From assembly GCA_001247695.2 (NCBI GenBank), contig LGRX02035513.1:30298-94297 (forward strand): 64,000 nt of DNA, in the 5' to 3' direction. A model generated the notes under the pieces. The model saw only the letters and a program-made list of their open reading frames with translations, ran no database searches and was not told the origin of the DNA. This stretch comes from Cymbomonas tetramitiformis. Lineage: Eukaryota > Chlorophyta > Pyramimonadophyceae > Pyramimonadales > Pyramimonadaceae. Made by a program: the position numbers and the translations under genes. Every line of letters starts with the position of its first letter. Positions within the stretch are counted from its first letter, which is position 1. Shown here piece by piece: positions 10,401-18,684 of this stretch.

Positions 10401-12271
10401 ACTCCAGGTCCGCGGTTACTGGATTCACACCCTTCGAGCTTTGCTATGGGCATGCCCCAGCGTCGCAGCTCGACTTCTTCGTAGAAGCTGCATTGGCCTC
10501 TCGTAGGGGCCGCGCCAAGGGGGGGAGAGGGGACGTCGTGAAGAAAGGCACGGCCCACGAGACCGCCCGGCAGTTTGTTCAGCAGTTGCAGACTGCTCGC
10601 GATAGGTTGCTGGTAGCTCAGCAGCAGCAAGTGGCCCAGTATGATGCTCGCCATCGCGCTCGCCGGTACGCAATAGGTGACATGGTGTGGGTGGACGCCA
10701 CGCATCTCACCCAGCCCGGGGATCGGGGCCTACACAAGAAGTTGCTGAAGAAGCGCCTGGGTCCGATGGAGGTGCTGGAGGCCTTCCACAGCGACCGGCA
10801 GATGGAGCTCGCCACCGAGGACCGAGGGCCCCCCGCGGCTTACCGCCTGAAGCTACCACCACAGTGGAAGGTGCACGACGTCTTCACCGTGGATAGACTC
10901 ACCCCAGTGGAGTCGGGCCAGGACAAGTTCGCGGACAGGAGTGCGGAGATTCCGCCTCCCCCTGTGGACGTGAGCGGTCGTAAGGAGATGGCGGTGGAGT
11001 GCATTGAGAGGTCACGCACGAGGAGACGTAGCGGGCGGAAATGGACGGAGTACATGGTCAAATGGGTAGGTATGCCGCGCTCCGAGAATGAATGGAAAAC
11101 TCGCGAGGACCTCGAATTCGATGGAGTTGGCCGAAAAGGGATACCTAACCGCGCTCTTCAGGAGTTCGAGAAGGTCGAGGCCAAGAGGCAAGAACGTGAA
11201 AAGAGTAGAGTCACTCGCAAACGCGAGGAGTCAGCAGGAGCGATATGGTTGACGGATCCTGAAGAGTTACAGGCGGACGGAATGGCGTGGATCCCGGAAG
11301 AACGGGCCGACGACGAGGTGGGCACATTCGCGACGGTGTCGTCCACCAGTTTCATGCCATCCCAAGGACCTGGTCGAGGAGCGGCACGCCTACAGCCGTC
11401 TCGACGCCCAATACGGATCTTGGTGTTGTTTTGTGGCACAGGCTCCGTCGAACGACAGTTCAGCAAGCAGTTTCCTGGGTGTGAGGTAGTCTCGGTGGAC
11501 ATCCAGAACCGATGGAAGCCCACTCACTGCGAAAACGTCCTGCACTGGGACTATCGGCAGTTCTCGCCCAAGCACTTTGACGTCATTTGGGCGAGCCCTC
11601 CATGCACGGAGTATAGCCAAGCCAAAACGGTAGGGATACGAGACTTGCGTGGTGCTGACAGACAAGTGCGGAGAACGCTGGAGATCATCAAGTACCTCCA
11701 GCCGAGCTTCTACTTCATCGAGAACCCGCGTGGCCGAGCTCCTCATGGGTTACACACTCGCCGATGCATGCAAGGGTTGCCACCTCCGCATCTGGCTACG
11801 TATTGTAAGTATGGTATGCCCTACAAGAAGCCCACCCACTTCTGGACCAACGCGCCTATCGCCACTCTGAAGTCTTGCGACCCCGAAAACCCCTGCGACT
11901 TCAAACGCCGTTATGGGCGGCACGAGAAGATGGCGCAGAGCGGCTCCGCCAGCAGAGTGTCGGGCGACCCTAGACCAGGCATGGGAGCTGGATGGCACGT
12001 GTATGGCATCCCCGCAGCCTTGCTTAAACAATTATTCAGCTCTCTACCGGTGGAACAACCCGTGGGGGCAATCGCAGCGGTGTGTGAATACCTAGCGGAG
12101 CTGCTTTGGAGAGATGAAGATGAGACAGGTCTCAACGATGAAAGAGTCTGCGCTAATCCGGAAGAAGCTGACGAGGAGCCGGTGACCTTGATGCCGGAGT
12201 ACAGCCCTACGCCGCCACCAGTGATGTCCGCCGACAGCGAGTGGGACACCATGGGCTCCGAATCAGCCTAA
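7409..12271 (+). CDS. Pol part 2: RT, RNase H, Dam-like domain, integrase, chromodomain, C5-methyltransferase
   Basis: The frame is open from 7391, and homology to RT resumes at 7409 (KDKYPLPDV). An isolated start would be TTG at 7490, and the residue numbers below count from there. RT active site FVDDIMIF is at residue 59. RNase H shows TDAS (Asp214) and GDHKPLQW (about 280). An acidic and Ser/Pro-rich spacer follows. The Dam-like domain is at about 510-660 and the integrase at about 705-1000 (Asp839, Asp901, Glu937). The chromodomain is at about 1168-1230 and the C5-methyltransferase at about 1308-1520. All catalytic signatures listed are intact. The polyprotein presumably needs cleavage by the element's own protease. 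The stop at 12269-12271 is followed by the polypurine tract. Confidence 0.93.
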   Translation, partial: KDKYPLPDVQTLLDDLQGATVFSTADALWGFWQVPMEQEDIEKTAMTTHFGAYEWLVMPMGLSNSPSTWQRMMTQYLGHLPFCRVFVDDIMIFSDTPEQHVGHVRAVLAACRQHKVYLKRSKLKLCMRAVRFLGHVCSKEGCRPQRDKVASVRDWPELETVTHVRQFLGMCGFYRRYIQSFAHIAHPLTRLTKMGVPWTWGKEEKEAFQRLKSALISAPILALPDQRSAADGSRPFCVQTDASAVALGGVLMQDLGRGLQPLAFESRQFSSAEQNYHAGERELCAIHHCTTVTWRHYLIFTDFKLMGDHKPLQWLFAPARELSRRQARWYEDLVEVGVHQMEHVPGRCLVVPDAQSRRPDYKQSSAREGLKEKGVVDRDTDEPRQSVPRESAESSTPADPTSVFGAIDEDDTDEEPSEEPAKVKTLEDPISVLDSTFDYSDSEDESVPPVSPPLVVGELTHLNGLTWVETPDLWEDAAETLHTAERALHEATLAGVTTRSRSQPEQAPSPAPSTPLSPSPPSKQSSPPASSSHYDNVVDRQDWKLVKEKFEEISAQYGPFDVDACCDSMGVNRQVDTYWTECLKQQWRGKHVWCNPPYTKDSNLIERILRHFMAEWRADPENTSAMFLLPDYDASWRTLIQPKYGLHVVKVFDLKDAKGHPTCLFESPDGGRPALRWPVLLVWAPAASRTRPRAKSARAPAAQGASEPMVTSGPAAKARATKGPLKACQFVKALRAEYERSPYLTMLKEELLAAPHQRTDTFRMVDDMIWRIAEGRYQLVLSSDSPLREIVMREAHESPAAGHTGRDKTLARIVRRFWWPRMNKDVTDWTRSCLICQQTRPRNSYPDGQLNPLQVPVRLWQVVSIDFVTGLPRTERGYDAFATFTDKLSKMVHVVPMLYSDSSAEQVARMYFDHVWRLHGAPMKIVCDRDSRFRDAFHMELHRLMGVQVASTTPYHPQGDGQAEHTNHTVERMLRAYVDANQTDWDLWCTPVEYAINDSRSAVTGFTPFELCYGHAPASQLDFFVEAALASRRGRAKGGRGDVVKKGTAHETARQFVQQLQTARDRLLVAQQQQVAQYDARHRARRYAIGDMVWVDATHLTQPGDRGLHKKLLKKRLGPMEVLEAFHSDRQMELATEDRGPPAAYRLKLPPQWKVHDVFTVDRLTPVESGQDKFADRSAEIPPPPVDVSGRKEMAVECIERSRTRRRSGRKWTEYMVKWVGMPRSENEWKTREDLEFDGVGRKGIPNRALQEFEKVEAKRQEREKSRVTRKREESAGAIWLTDPEELQADGMAWIPEERADDEVGTFATVSSTSFMPSQGPGRGAARLQPSRRPIRILVLFCGTGSVERQFSKQFPGCEVVSVDIQNRWKPTHCENVLHWDYRQFSPKHFDVIWASPPCTEYSQAKTVGIRDLRGADRQVRRTLEIIKYLQPSFYFIENPRGRAPHGLHTRRCMQGLPPPHLATYCKYGMPYKKPTHFWTNAPIATLKSCDPENPCDFKRRYGRHEKMAQSGSASRVSGDPRPGMGAGWHVYGIPAALLKQLFSSLPVEQPVGAIAAVCEYLAELLWRDEDETGLNDERVCANPEEADEEPVTLMPEYSPTPPPVMSADSEWDTMGSESA
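9005..9480 (+). other. DNA N6-adenine methyltransferase-like (phage Dam family) domain inside Pol
   Basis: Reading in the pol frame, FDVDACCDS (Asp534) is followed by DTYWTECLKQQW and VWCNPPYTKDS (Asn568-Pro-Pro-Tyr571), then MFLLPDYDASW. This order is that of the phage-type 'DNA N-6-adenine-methyltransferase' (Dam) family: an F-D-D-x-C region, an NPPY catalytic motif, then L-L-P with an Asp and Trp. NPPY is the amino-methyltransferase signature (N6-adenine or N4-cytosine), so the exact base is not fixed by sequence. The domain sits between RNase H and integrase, flanked by Pro/Ser/Ala-rich linkers that would suit proteolytic release. Confidence 0.8.
9590..10480 (+). other. Integrase domain of retrotransposon 1
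   Basis: The zinc-binding HHCC module reads H-E-S-P-A-A-G-H and then CLICQQT. The catalytic core has Asp839 (IDFVTGLP), Asp901 (CDRDSRF) and Glu937 (GQAEHTNH). Exactly 35 residues separate the second Asp from the Glu, the canonical DD35E spacing. All catalytic residues are present, so the domain is predicted to be functional. Confidence 0.93.
10985..11180 (+). other. Chromodomain at the integrase C terminus
   Basis: The segment reads VECIERSR, EYMVKWVGMPRSENEW and ALQEFEK in order. These are the beta strands, aromatic positions and C-terminal helix of a chromodomain. Chromovirus chromodomains bind histone marks such as methylated H3K9 and steer integration into matching chromatin; that is family knowledge. 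Which mark is read here cannot be told. It lies directly before the C5-methyltransferase, giving a reader-writer pair. Confidence 0.85.
11405..12040 (+). other. Cytosine-5 DNA methyltransferase domain at the end of Pol
   Basis: Motif I is FCGTGSVERQF (Phe1314), with acidic SVDIQNRW as motif II. Motif IV is ASPPCTEYSQA with catalytic Cys1372. Motif VI is IENPRG with Glu1411; ENP replaces the usual ENV. A later YGMPYKKPTHFWTN block stands where motif VIII is expected. The compact build and the PPCTEYS/ENP signatures resemble phage- and algal-virus-type cytosine methyltransferases more than cellular DNMT1 or DNMT3. Catalytic residues are all present. A tail of about 70 acidic residues follows. 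The product would be 5-methylcytosine in DNA. Confidence 0.85.
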
Positions 12272-12310
12272 CGACTGTGCATCTAAGCACAAGCGAGGAC
12301 GCTTCCCACC

Positions 12311-12325
12311 TGAAGGGGGGGGGAG
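12311..12325 (+). promoter_or_regulatory. Polypurine tract of retrotransposon 1
   Basis: A run of G bases flanked by GAA and AG lies between the pol stop codon and the first TG of the 3' LTR. This is where the plus-strand primer for reverse transcription is expected. Confidence 0.85.
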
Positions 12326-12326
12326 T

Positions 12327-12865
12327 TGTGCTAGGACAACACACGGTGTCATGCGCGGATGACTCAGCAATGTCATACATGCCAGAAGTGTCATACGCGC
12401 CTTACAGCATTAGCGCCCGAGACCCCTGTTGAGGAAGAGACCCCCCTTATATGGGAGTACACAGTACCACTGTACTGTGTAATAATGTGACATGTAGAAT
12501 ACTGGCACATCATGCTGCATGATAATGTAGTACAAGCATATGATAGGTTGATGAGACTTGGCCATGCTGACTAGGATTACCTCAGAGAGCTGAGTGAATA
12601 AGTAATGGCCAAGGCCAAAGAAACAGTTGAGATTTCTAGAGTAAAACAGCCGCATGGCAAAAGTCAATATAATACCTAATTCTTACTGCAAATATATGTA
12701 CTGAGTCTGGACATAGTTCCTAAGAATCGACATAGCTTGATTAGTCTTATATAGTGCATAATATAGAACCTTGCACTATATATGATCCACAAGTAGTTTC
12801 ACAGTCACTGTCAAGTAGAGGTTTAGTACTGCCTCCTACAGTACCACCAGGCAGCAATTAGCACA
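12327..12865 (+). repeat. 3' LTR of retrotransposon 1
   Basis: The LTR begins TGTGCTA and ends TAGCACA, a perfect 7-bp terminal inverted repeat (8 bp with the flanking T and A). It follows the polypurine tract directly and is 539 bp long. A TATA-like sequence (CTTATATGG) is near 12446. The next five bases (12866-12870, ACAGT) would be the target duplication, but the partner copy lies outside the window. Confidence 0.85.
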
Positions 12866-14092
12866 ACAGTCGCAATGACTGCAAAAGACATGCTACGGAA
12901 AGCATGGACACATACCTTAGATTCCCAGTGTTTCCACACCACCAGAGCCCAAAAGCAATTGGGGTGGTAACTGGGATCGGCGCGTCGGATATTTATATCC
13001 CGCCTCCTCGCCAAGAGCCATGGGGCGGTTGTTATGCAATTTTGAGTTGCGACACTGGAACCTAGACTGGGCCTGTTTAGAAGCTAAAAAGGCCCAGTTT
13101 TTCACAATCCAGTAAAAACATGCAAACAGGCACACACACCTGTAAAATTCTATCGAAGAATTCAATTCGAAAGCGCATTTTCGAACTAGCTAGCCTAAAG
13201 GCAGAGAACGCACACAAAACAAGTACTTAAAAATCACTTAAACATCACGTAACGTGGGAGCTCCTAGCCCCACATCAAATGTCGAGCGTCCCTATACCAA
13301 CTCACCTGCCCTTCAGGATATCACTATGATTCAAGGTGCACCGGTAGATCCAGCTTTCCGATCTTACTAAAAGGTTGTGAGCGCACCTGGCGGGAATGAT
13401 GTCCGCTCATTCCGTGTGTGACCAACTGCCACAGACTATTTTCGAAAACCTGCTCATGATTTCATTTGCGAACACTGTAAGTGAATTACGAAAGGAAAAT
13501 AGGTGCCCCGGCAGGATCTACCGTCTCAAAATCTCGCACGAAAATTATGGGGTAAATCATAGTTTTGGGCAAGCGACAAAGTGCGTGGGTGTGTGGGTTA
13601 CGTAAACACCAAACGCATCTTGCTTGCGGCGACCACGCAATGACCAACCTCCTGCGGAAAATATACGGTACGCGAAAATATCAGAAACTATTTTATACTA
13701 GCAACACAATACAATCAAATTATTTAGGCTGATCTAATCAGAGTTTGCAGTATGGTTTTCGGCTCACGTGCTTTCAAACTTCGGAGACGCACGTAAGACT
13801 AAATGGGAAGTCAAGAGCTCACGATACTGTGTCCATCAAGGTGAGGTCGCCATGGCGCAGTCCGAGCGTATGCGCCAGTGACATTTCTGCTGATGTCATC
13901 GATTACTGGAACGCGAAGAAACGGTGCAGTGCGTTCGGGATTTCCGATGACGGTTACAATCCAAAGCGAAACGAGAACGCGGATCGCGGATCATCACCAT
14001 CGTTATGAGCACGCTCTCAGGCGATTCAGGAACGGGGATCGCAAAATGTCGTATGCAGAACACGATCGCTCCGGAACGGGGGGTAACGGGGG
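12866..14092. other. Intergenic, AT-rich, no supported gene
   Basis: Only short unrelated ORFs occur and none shows a domain or splice-consistent coding. No repeat of note was found. Confidence 0.5.
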
Positions 14093-15054
14093 ACAGTCGA
14101 TTACGCGTTCGGAACGCGATGACGTTTTCCAGATGTACACCAAATGACACCCGAGAGGCGTGCAGAATTGTGTGCGGCGAATTCCTCACGCATAAATGTT
14201 TCTAGATTGATGAAGCAAATATCCTCGGGATGGTGCACGTCGCACATGGAATCGTACTTGGTGATGTAGCTCCGTGGAACGTCAACCACGAATAATGACC
14301 AATGCCCCGGGCCCCCAGGATGGTGGATAGGCACCATGAAGATATCGCAACACGTTATGTCATACCCCAATGCGCGCTCGGTATTCCAACTGCGCACATT
14401 GCGGCTGTACACGGGGGCGGCTTGTGGGTCTATGGCCATGGGCTCCTGAGAACCAGGTGGTGTAATGTCCACGAACGTGTCTCCCACTAGTTGCACCGCG
14501 TGCATCCGATGGTCGGGGTTGAATACTTCCGTTAACTTCGTATAAAACCTAGCCGAGAAATAGTGGATACGTGGGGCCTGGCCAGATGAATGTCGTTGCT
14601 TCTCGACGTGACGTAGGTACGCTAGATACAAATCCACAATTTCGTCATTTAGCATTCGCCCGGGGAGTAAACGGTCCATCGGGCTTGGTGCATGCGCAGG
14701 CGACGAGATGCAAGGAACCGTACTCGGAGATGGTATCGGCGGTGGGGTAGGCGTAGGAATATCCGTCGTGGTTAAACGCGCAGATCGAGTGGTATCACAC
14801 CCACCCATGAAAGCTTGGAATAAAGTAAGCGGTCGTAGAGGACTTAGTAGTGGCTCAACCCGAGCGGAAGTCCCGGACAAGGGTTCGGAACGTGGGGTGG
14901 TCGTAACCTTGCAATCCAGACGAATTAGAAGAACGTCGAATAGGAGTCGAATACTTTCGGCGCGAACGTGGAGTACTGAGGGTGGCAACCGAGGCGGGCG
15001 CCTGAAAGATAAAGGGCTCCGCGGTGATGGCCGGAGGGGGCGATACGCCGGCAT
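14093..15054 (-). pseudogene. Ulp1/SENP-like (C48) cysteine peptidase domain, catalytic Cys out of frame
   Basis: Residues about 128-317 of the minus-strand frame read LLPGRMLNDEIVDLYL, then DIFMVPIHH, then GHWSLFVVD (His251) and YITKYDSM (Asp268). This is the Ulp1 fold. The 17-residue His-to-Asp step equals that of yeast Ulp1. The catalytic Cys should come about 50 residues after the Asp, but the frame stops at 14101. An Asp-Cys pair appears in a shifted frame at 14093-14098. The domain therefore has a frame break at its active site, is spliced, or holds a sequence error. The first 65 residues of the ORF overlap the upstream repeat ORF in another frame and are probably not coding. Ulp1 peptidases remove SUMO or act in transposons; the partner here is unknown. 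Confidence 0.65.
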
Positions 15055-16483
15055 CGATGCGCATGGTCACGGCTTGCTGCGCGATCTGCGTGAGTGTTCC
15101 ACCATCATCGGGGTGGGATATGTCGAGAGGTGGGAGACATAGCACAGCAACGGCGTCAGGTTGAGCTAGCCCGGTGGTGACTGAGGCGGCCGCTTGGAGA
15201 GAGTTGGGAGCAGCGTCGACCGCCGGAGGAGGAGATATGCCGCCTTCAGTGCGCATCGCCACGGCTTGCTGCGCGAACTGCGTAAGAGTTCCGCCCGCAT
15301 CGGGGTGGGATATGTCGAAAGGTGGTTGACGTAACACAACCATGGGATCGGGCGGACCAAGCCTGGGGGCGACTGAGGCGGCCGCCTGCATAAAATTGGG
15401 AGCAGCGTCGACAGCCGGAGGCGGCAAGAAACCGCCTTCGATGCGCATGGCCACGGCTTGCTGCGCGATCTGCGTAAGTGTTCCGCCATAATCGGGGTAG
15501 AAAGAGTCGGCGAGAGGAGGTTGACGCAGCACAACAGCGGGGTCGGGCTGAGCGGGCCCAGAGGCGACGGAGGCGGCCGCTTGAAAGGGGCGAAAGATAC
15601 CCTCGTCGATAAGCATGGCCACGGCTTGCTGAGCAAGTTGAGTGGTGGGTAGTGGATCGTCGACCTCAGGGGCGGAAGGCGGTGCTTGGACAGGGGCATG
15701 GTCAGCTCGGAGTATCGGTGCCTCGCGCACACCCGTAGTCGCCACGGCCGCATCGGCGGAGGGAGGACCGGTGGCGGCTGTAGGTAATAAACCCTTGTCG
15801 AGGAGCATGGCCACGGCCTGCCGAGCAAGCTGGGTGCAAGGTAGTGGATCGTCGACCTCAGGGGCGGAAGGCGGTGCTTGGACAGGGGCATGGTCAGCTC
15901 GGAGTATCGGTGCCTCGCGCACACCCGTAGTCGCCACGGCCGCATCGGCGGAGGGAGGAACGGTGGCGGCCGTAGGTAATAAACCGTTGTCGAGGAGCAT
16001 GGCCACGGCCTGCCGAGCAAGCTGGGTGCAAGGTAGTGGATCGTCGACCTCAGGGGCGGAAGGCGGTGCTTGGATAGGGGCATGGTCGGCTCGGAGTATC
16101 GGTGCCTCGCGCACACCCGTAGTCGCCACGGCCGCATCGGCGGAGGGAGGAACGGTGGCGGTTGTAGGTAACAAACCCTTGTCGAGGAGCATGGCCACGG
16201 CCTGCCGAGCAAGTTGGGTGCAAGGTAGTGGATCGTCGACCTCAGGGGCGGAAGGCGGTGCTTGGACAGGGGCATGGTCAGCTCGGAGTATCAGTGCCTC
16301 GCGCACATCCGTAGTCGCCACGGCCGCATCGGCGGAGGGAGGAATGATGGCGGACATATCATGGTCGATGTCCATAGCCACAGCCTGTTGACGAGTTCTT
16401 TGTGCAAGACGGGCGCGTCCCATCAATCGTGCACGTTGTCGTTCACGGGACGCGAGAATGCGGTTTTTACGAGTCCGTTGCAA
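14855..16483 (-). CDS. Repeat protein upstream of, and probably joined to, the Ulp1-like peptidase
   Basis: The predicted 542 residues start with a basic Arg-rich segment, then carry about eight copies of a 64-residue repeat, each centred on a QxAVAM helix with a following Gly. The first four copies are nearly identical (ADHAPVQAPPSAPEVDDPLP and neighbours); the last four are diverged. The tail is basic and Ser-rich and overlaps the peptidase ORF in another frame. The simplest reading is one spliced or frameshifted gene: basic N terminus, repeat array, Ulp1-like peptidase. No known domain was recognised in the repeat. Its Pro/Ala/Asp composition suggests a flexible spacer with short helices. 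Confidence 0.5.
   Translation of the reverse strand: MQRTRKNRILASRERQRARLMGRARLAQRTRQQAVAMDIDHDMSAIIPPSADAAVATTDVREALILRADHAPVQAPPSAPEVDDPLPCTQLARQAVAMLLDKGLLPTTATVPPSADAAVATTGVREAPILRADHAPIQAPPSAPEVDDPLPCTQLARQAVAMLLDNGLLPTAATVPPSADAAVATTGVREAPILRADHAPVQAPPSAPEVDDPLPCTQLARQAVAMLLDKGLLPTAATGPPSADAAVATTGVREAPILRADHAPVQAPPSAPEVDDPLPTTQLAQQAVAMLIDEGIFRPFQAAASVASGPAQPDPAVVLRQPPLADSFYPDYGGTLTQIAQQAVAMRIEGGFLPPPAVDAAPNFMQAAASVAPRLGPPDPMVVLRQPPFDISHPDAGGTLTQFAQQAVAMRTEGGISPPPAVDAAPNSLQAAASVTTGLAQPDAVAVLCLPPLDISHPDDGGTLTQIAQQAVTMRIDAGVSPPPAITAEPFIFQAPASVATLSTPRSRRKYSTPIRRSSNSSGLQGYDHPTFRTLVRDFRSG
15056..16370 (-). repeat. 192-bp in-frame tandem repeat (64 residues)
   Basis: The sequence AGTGGATCGT recurs at 15651, 15843, 16035 and 16227, an exact 192-bp period. 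Diverged copies with spacing from about 168 to 194 bp are marked by ACGGCTTGCTG at about 15067, 15261, 15453 and 15621. The period is a multiple of three and keeps the frame open. Confidence 0.9.
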
Positions 16484-17431
16484 CTACTCGCGCCTCCACG
16501 ACGCGTTCGGTATCCTTTGCTGCCCAACACCGGCCGTCGTGGTGAGTGCCACCTGTGCGGGCGTCGTGGAGGAAGGTGTTCTCGTGATGGGGACCACGTA
16601 CCCCATGGGAGCGATGCTATCGTCGAAGATCGCATCATGAGAAGTAGGATTCACGGCGGAGTACACCATCAAACATGATAAGGCCCGTATGAGCCGTTTG
16701 TTGATCATAATGGCTAAAGTTGCAATGACGCTCCGGATTCCCATCAGGCGGAGTCACCAATCTTCAATTGCCTGTATATCAAAGACACCGAATACCCAAA
16801 ATTAAGAATGTTGGACCATCGAAAATATGCGGGACTATTGCCACGGCATGAGAAGATTTACAACATATTTTCGGGAGTCGTCAAGCACGGATGAATACAT
16901 ACTACCATCGAAATCGGCTATTGTGTGAAATATTCTCGCATGTTTTCGAGGGTCAAGGCATGCAACCATAATAACGTACTCCAGGGCAAGAGTCACAATA
17001 GGATCCCCCACTACAGCGGACAATCGTTAGGAAGCTCCGCCCCCCCACACCCCCACGGATACGCAGTACCTATTTTCCGTTCATCTTTCACCCGATGCGG
17101 CGGTGTGCTGAGAGCATTGGAGCCACATTCAGGTGTCGACTTTTCGCGAGTCGTCTAGCAACGAGTGACATATTTCCCAAACAATAATAATTGAATGTCG
17201 GATATTGAAGAATGCGGTGAATTATTCTCGCATGTTTTCGAGGGTCAAGGCATGCAACCATAATAACGTACTCCAGGGCAAGAGTCGCAATAGGCCTTGG
17301 AACCACATATATCACATAATTACGAGGCTCGGAGACGATCTCTAAAATCGTATTTTCTAGTCGCGTAATATATCAAGTCAATTACAGCTTAAAAAGCGGT
17401 ACATAAGTCCAACTCCAAGTTTCGTACATTC
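16484..17431. other. Intergenic with an 80-bp direct repeat
   Basis: About 80 bp starting ATTCTCGCATGTTTTCGAGG recur nearly identically near 16930-17003 and 17222-17296, about 293 bp apart. An ORF on the minus strand (16484-16744) might be an upstream exon of the repeat/peptidase gene, but I cannot support it. Confidence 0.5.
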
Positions 17432-18666
17432 CTACTTTCCTATTTTTGCGGCGCAGTCAACTGCCTTCTTCGAAACCTTTGAAACATCCACCGCCAAGGA
17501 TGCGAGAATCTTCTTGTGTTCGTCAGCACATGTTGAGGCGAGGTCCGTGCCGGCTAAGAGGTATTTGACGTACTCCTTGACGCCGAATTCCCAAAACCCC
17601 CAGTACAAAGCCGTGTTCATCGGATTGTACTGCACATCCGGGTTGTAGGAGTCCACACCACGCAAGGCCAAGTTCGCGGAGAAAACCACACGAGGCGTGC
17701 GATCCGCGTTGGCCACCCCTTGGTGTACCCCACCCACAAGGGCGCCATCGCCCAGCTGCACTTGTGTCTTTCCGCCTACATTGGCAGCGAAGGCGTCGAG
17801 GTGCTCCTTGGGGAGCATGAGCGGATACTGCTCCATGAAATCCCTATCGCTAGCCAAAATGGCGGGGCGGATTCCTTGATGCGTGGACGCGCCCAATCGT
17901 TGACACATCTCATGCACCGACACGTGTGGGGCCGTGCAAATTCGCGTCGGAGAGGATGGGCCAAGATATGCGATAACCGCCAAGTGATGGGCGGGCGCGT
18001 CGAGGGGTCTGTTCAAAGGTTGGTCCAGATGCCATGGTTGCCACCCCGTTAGCGTCGAGAGAATGACGTGCTTCTTTTTGCGTTGTTGCTGAAGGTCCGT
18101 GTTGATCAAAAACGCGGAGTTCTCAAGAGTGTAGTTACCCTTCACGTGTTGTATGGTGTATGCCTTCACGTGTTCCACGAAAATGTCCAAATGCCTTCGG
18201 TCTTCCTCGTCAAGGAGGGTATCGTAGAAGGTGGTATTGACGTTCGAGTTTCCGCCTCCCGAAGAAGTGTGAAAAACTTCCAATTTCCCTCCGGTCAACG
18301 GTACGGCCCCGTCAAGTACTCCAGGCTTACTCCAATCTTCGACCTTGGCCAAGCTGTCCGTCCACATACTCGCGTGCCGCTCTCCAAGATGTTTCACGGT
18401 GTCTTCGGGGAGAGGCACGGTGAAGGGGGTGGCGAAGCCTATGGCATTTTCGCGATCGAAATCGTCCAGCTTCACGGCTTCCTCCGCTGCTTTCCGTTTT
18501 AGCTTGGGACTGTTGTTGCATCGATAGCATCGTAGCAGCTTTGCGACAGCCAACCGTTTGCATTGGCCGGGCTGATGGTCGGGTTCCTTATTCTTGCAGG
18601 TTACGAGTTGACCACGACTGTCCGTTTTACCGCATTGGCAATATTTCGATGGCGTGCTGCCGGGAG
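17432..18666 (-). CDS. 2OG-Fe(II) dioxygenase-like protein with Cys-rich N terminus
   Basis: The ATG-initiated part (from 18553) has 373 residues. GWQPWHLDQPL supplies a His-x-Asp metal pair. About 100 residues later GALVGGVHQGVAN and RVVFSANL give the distal His and the Arg that binds 2-oxoglutarate. That is the order of phytanoyl-CoA dioxygenase-like or prolyl-hydroxylase-like enzymes. The frame stays open upstream of that ATG to a splice-acceptor-like TTGCAG at 18667-18672 (minus strand). It adds a Cys-rich segment (YCQCG, VTCKN, GQCKR, RCYRC) that looks zinc-binding, so the gene probably begins with an earlier exon not identified. The substrate is unknown. A zinc module plus dioxygenase could act on nucleic acid or protein, which is inference. 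Confidence 0.55.
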
Positions 18667-18684
18667 CTGCAAGGAAGCCCGCAC

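Larger units (their letters stand above)
1..12865 (+). mobile_element. Ty3/gypsy LTR retrotransposon 1 with chromodomain and two methyltransferase domains (5' end outside window)
   Basis: Three long ORFs on one strand give gag, protease, RT, RNase H, a Dam-like domain, integrase, a chromodomain and a C5-methyltransferase. They are followed by a G-rich polypurine tract and a 539-bp LTR with TG...CA ends. RT-RNase H before integrase is the Ty3/gypsy (Metaviridae) order, and a chromodomain after integrase is the chromovirus arrangement. No 5' LTR or primer-binding site is visible, so the element starts before base 1. Coding capacity is intact except for one frame break inside RT near 7408. This suggests a young or recently active copy, which is inference. 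Confidence 0.95.

Noticed and set aside
15166..16391. Long ORFs (369 residues on the minus strand, 249 on the plus strand) over the 192-bp repeat
   Set aside because: They are shadow frames of the repeat array; the 542-residue frame has the more protein-like composition and leads into the peptidase.
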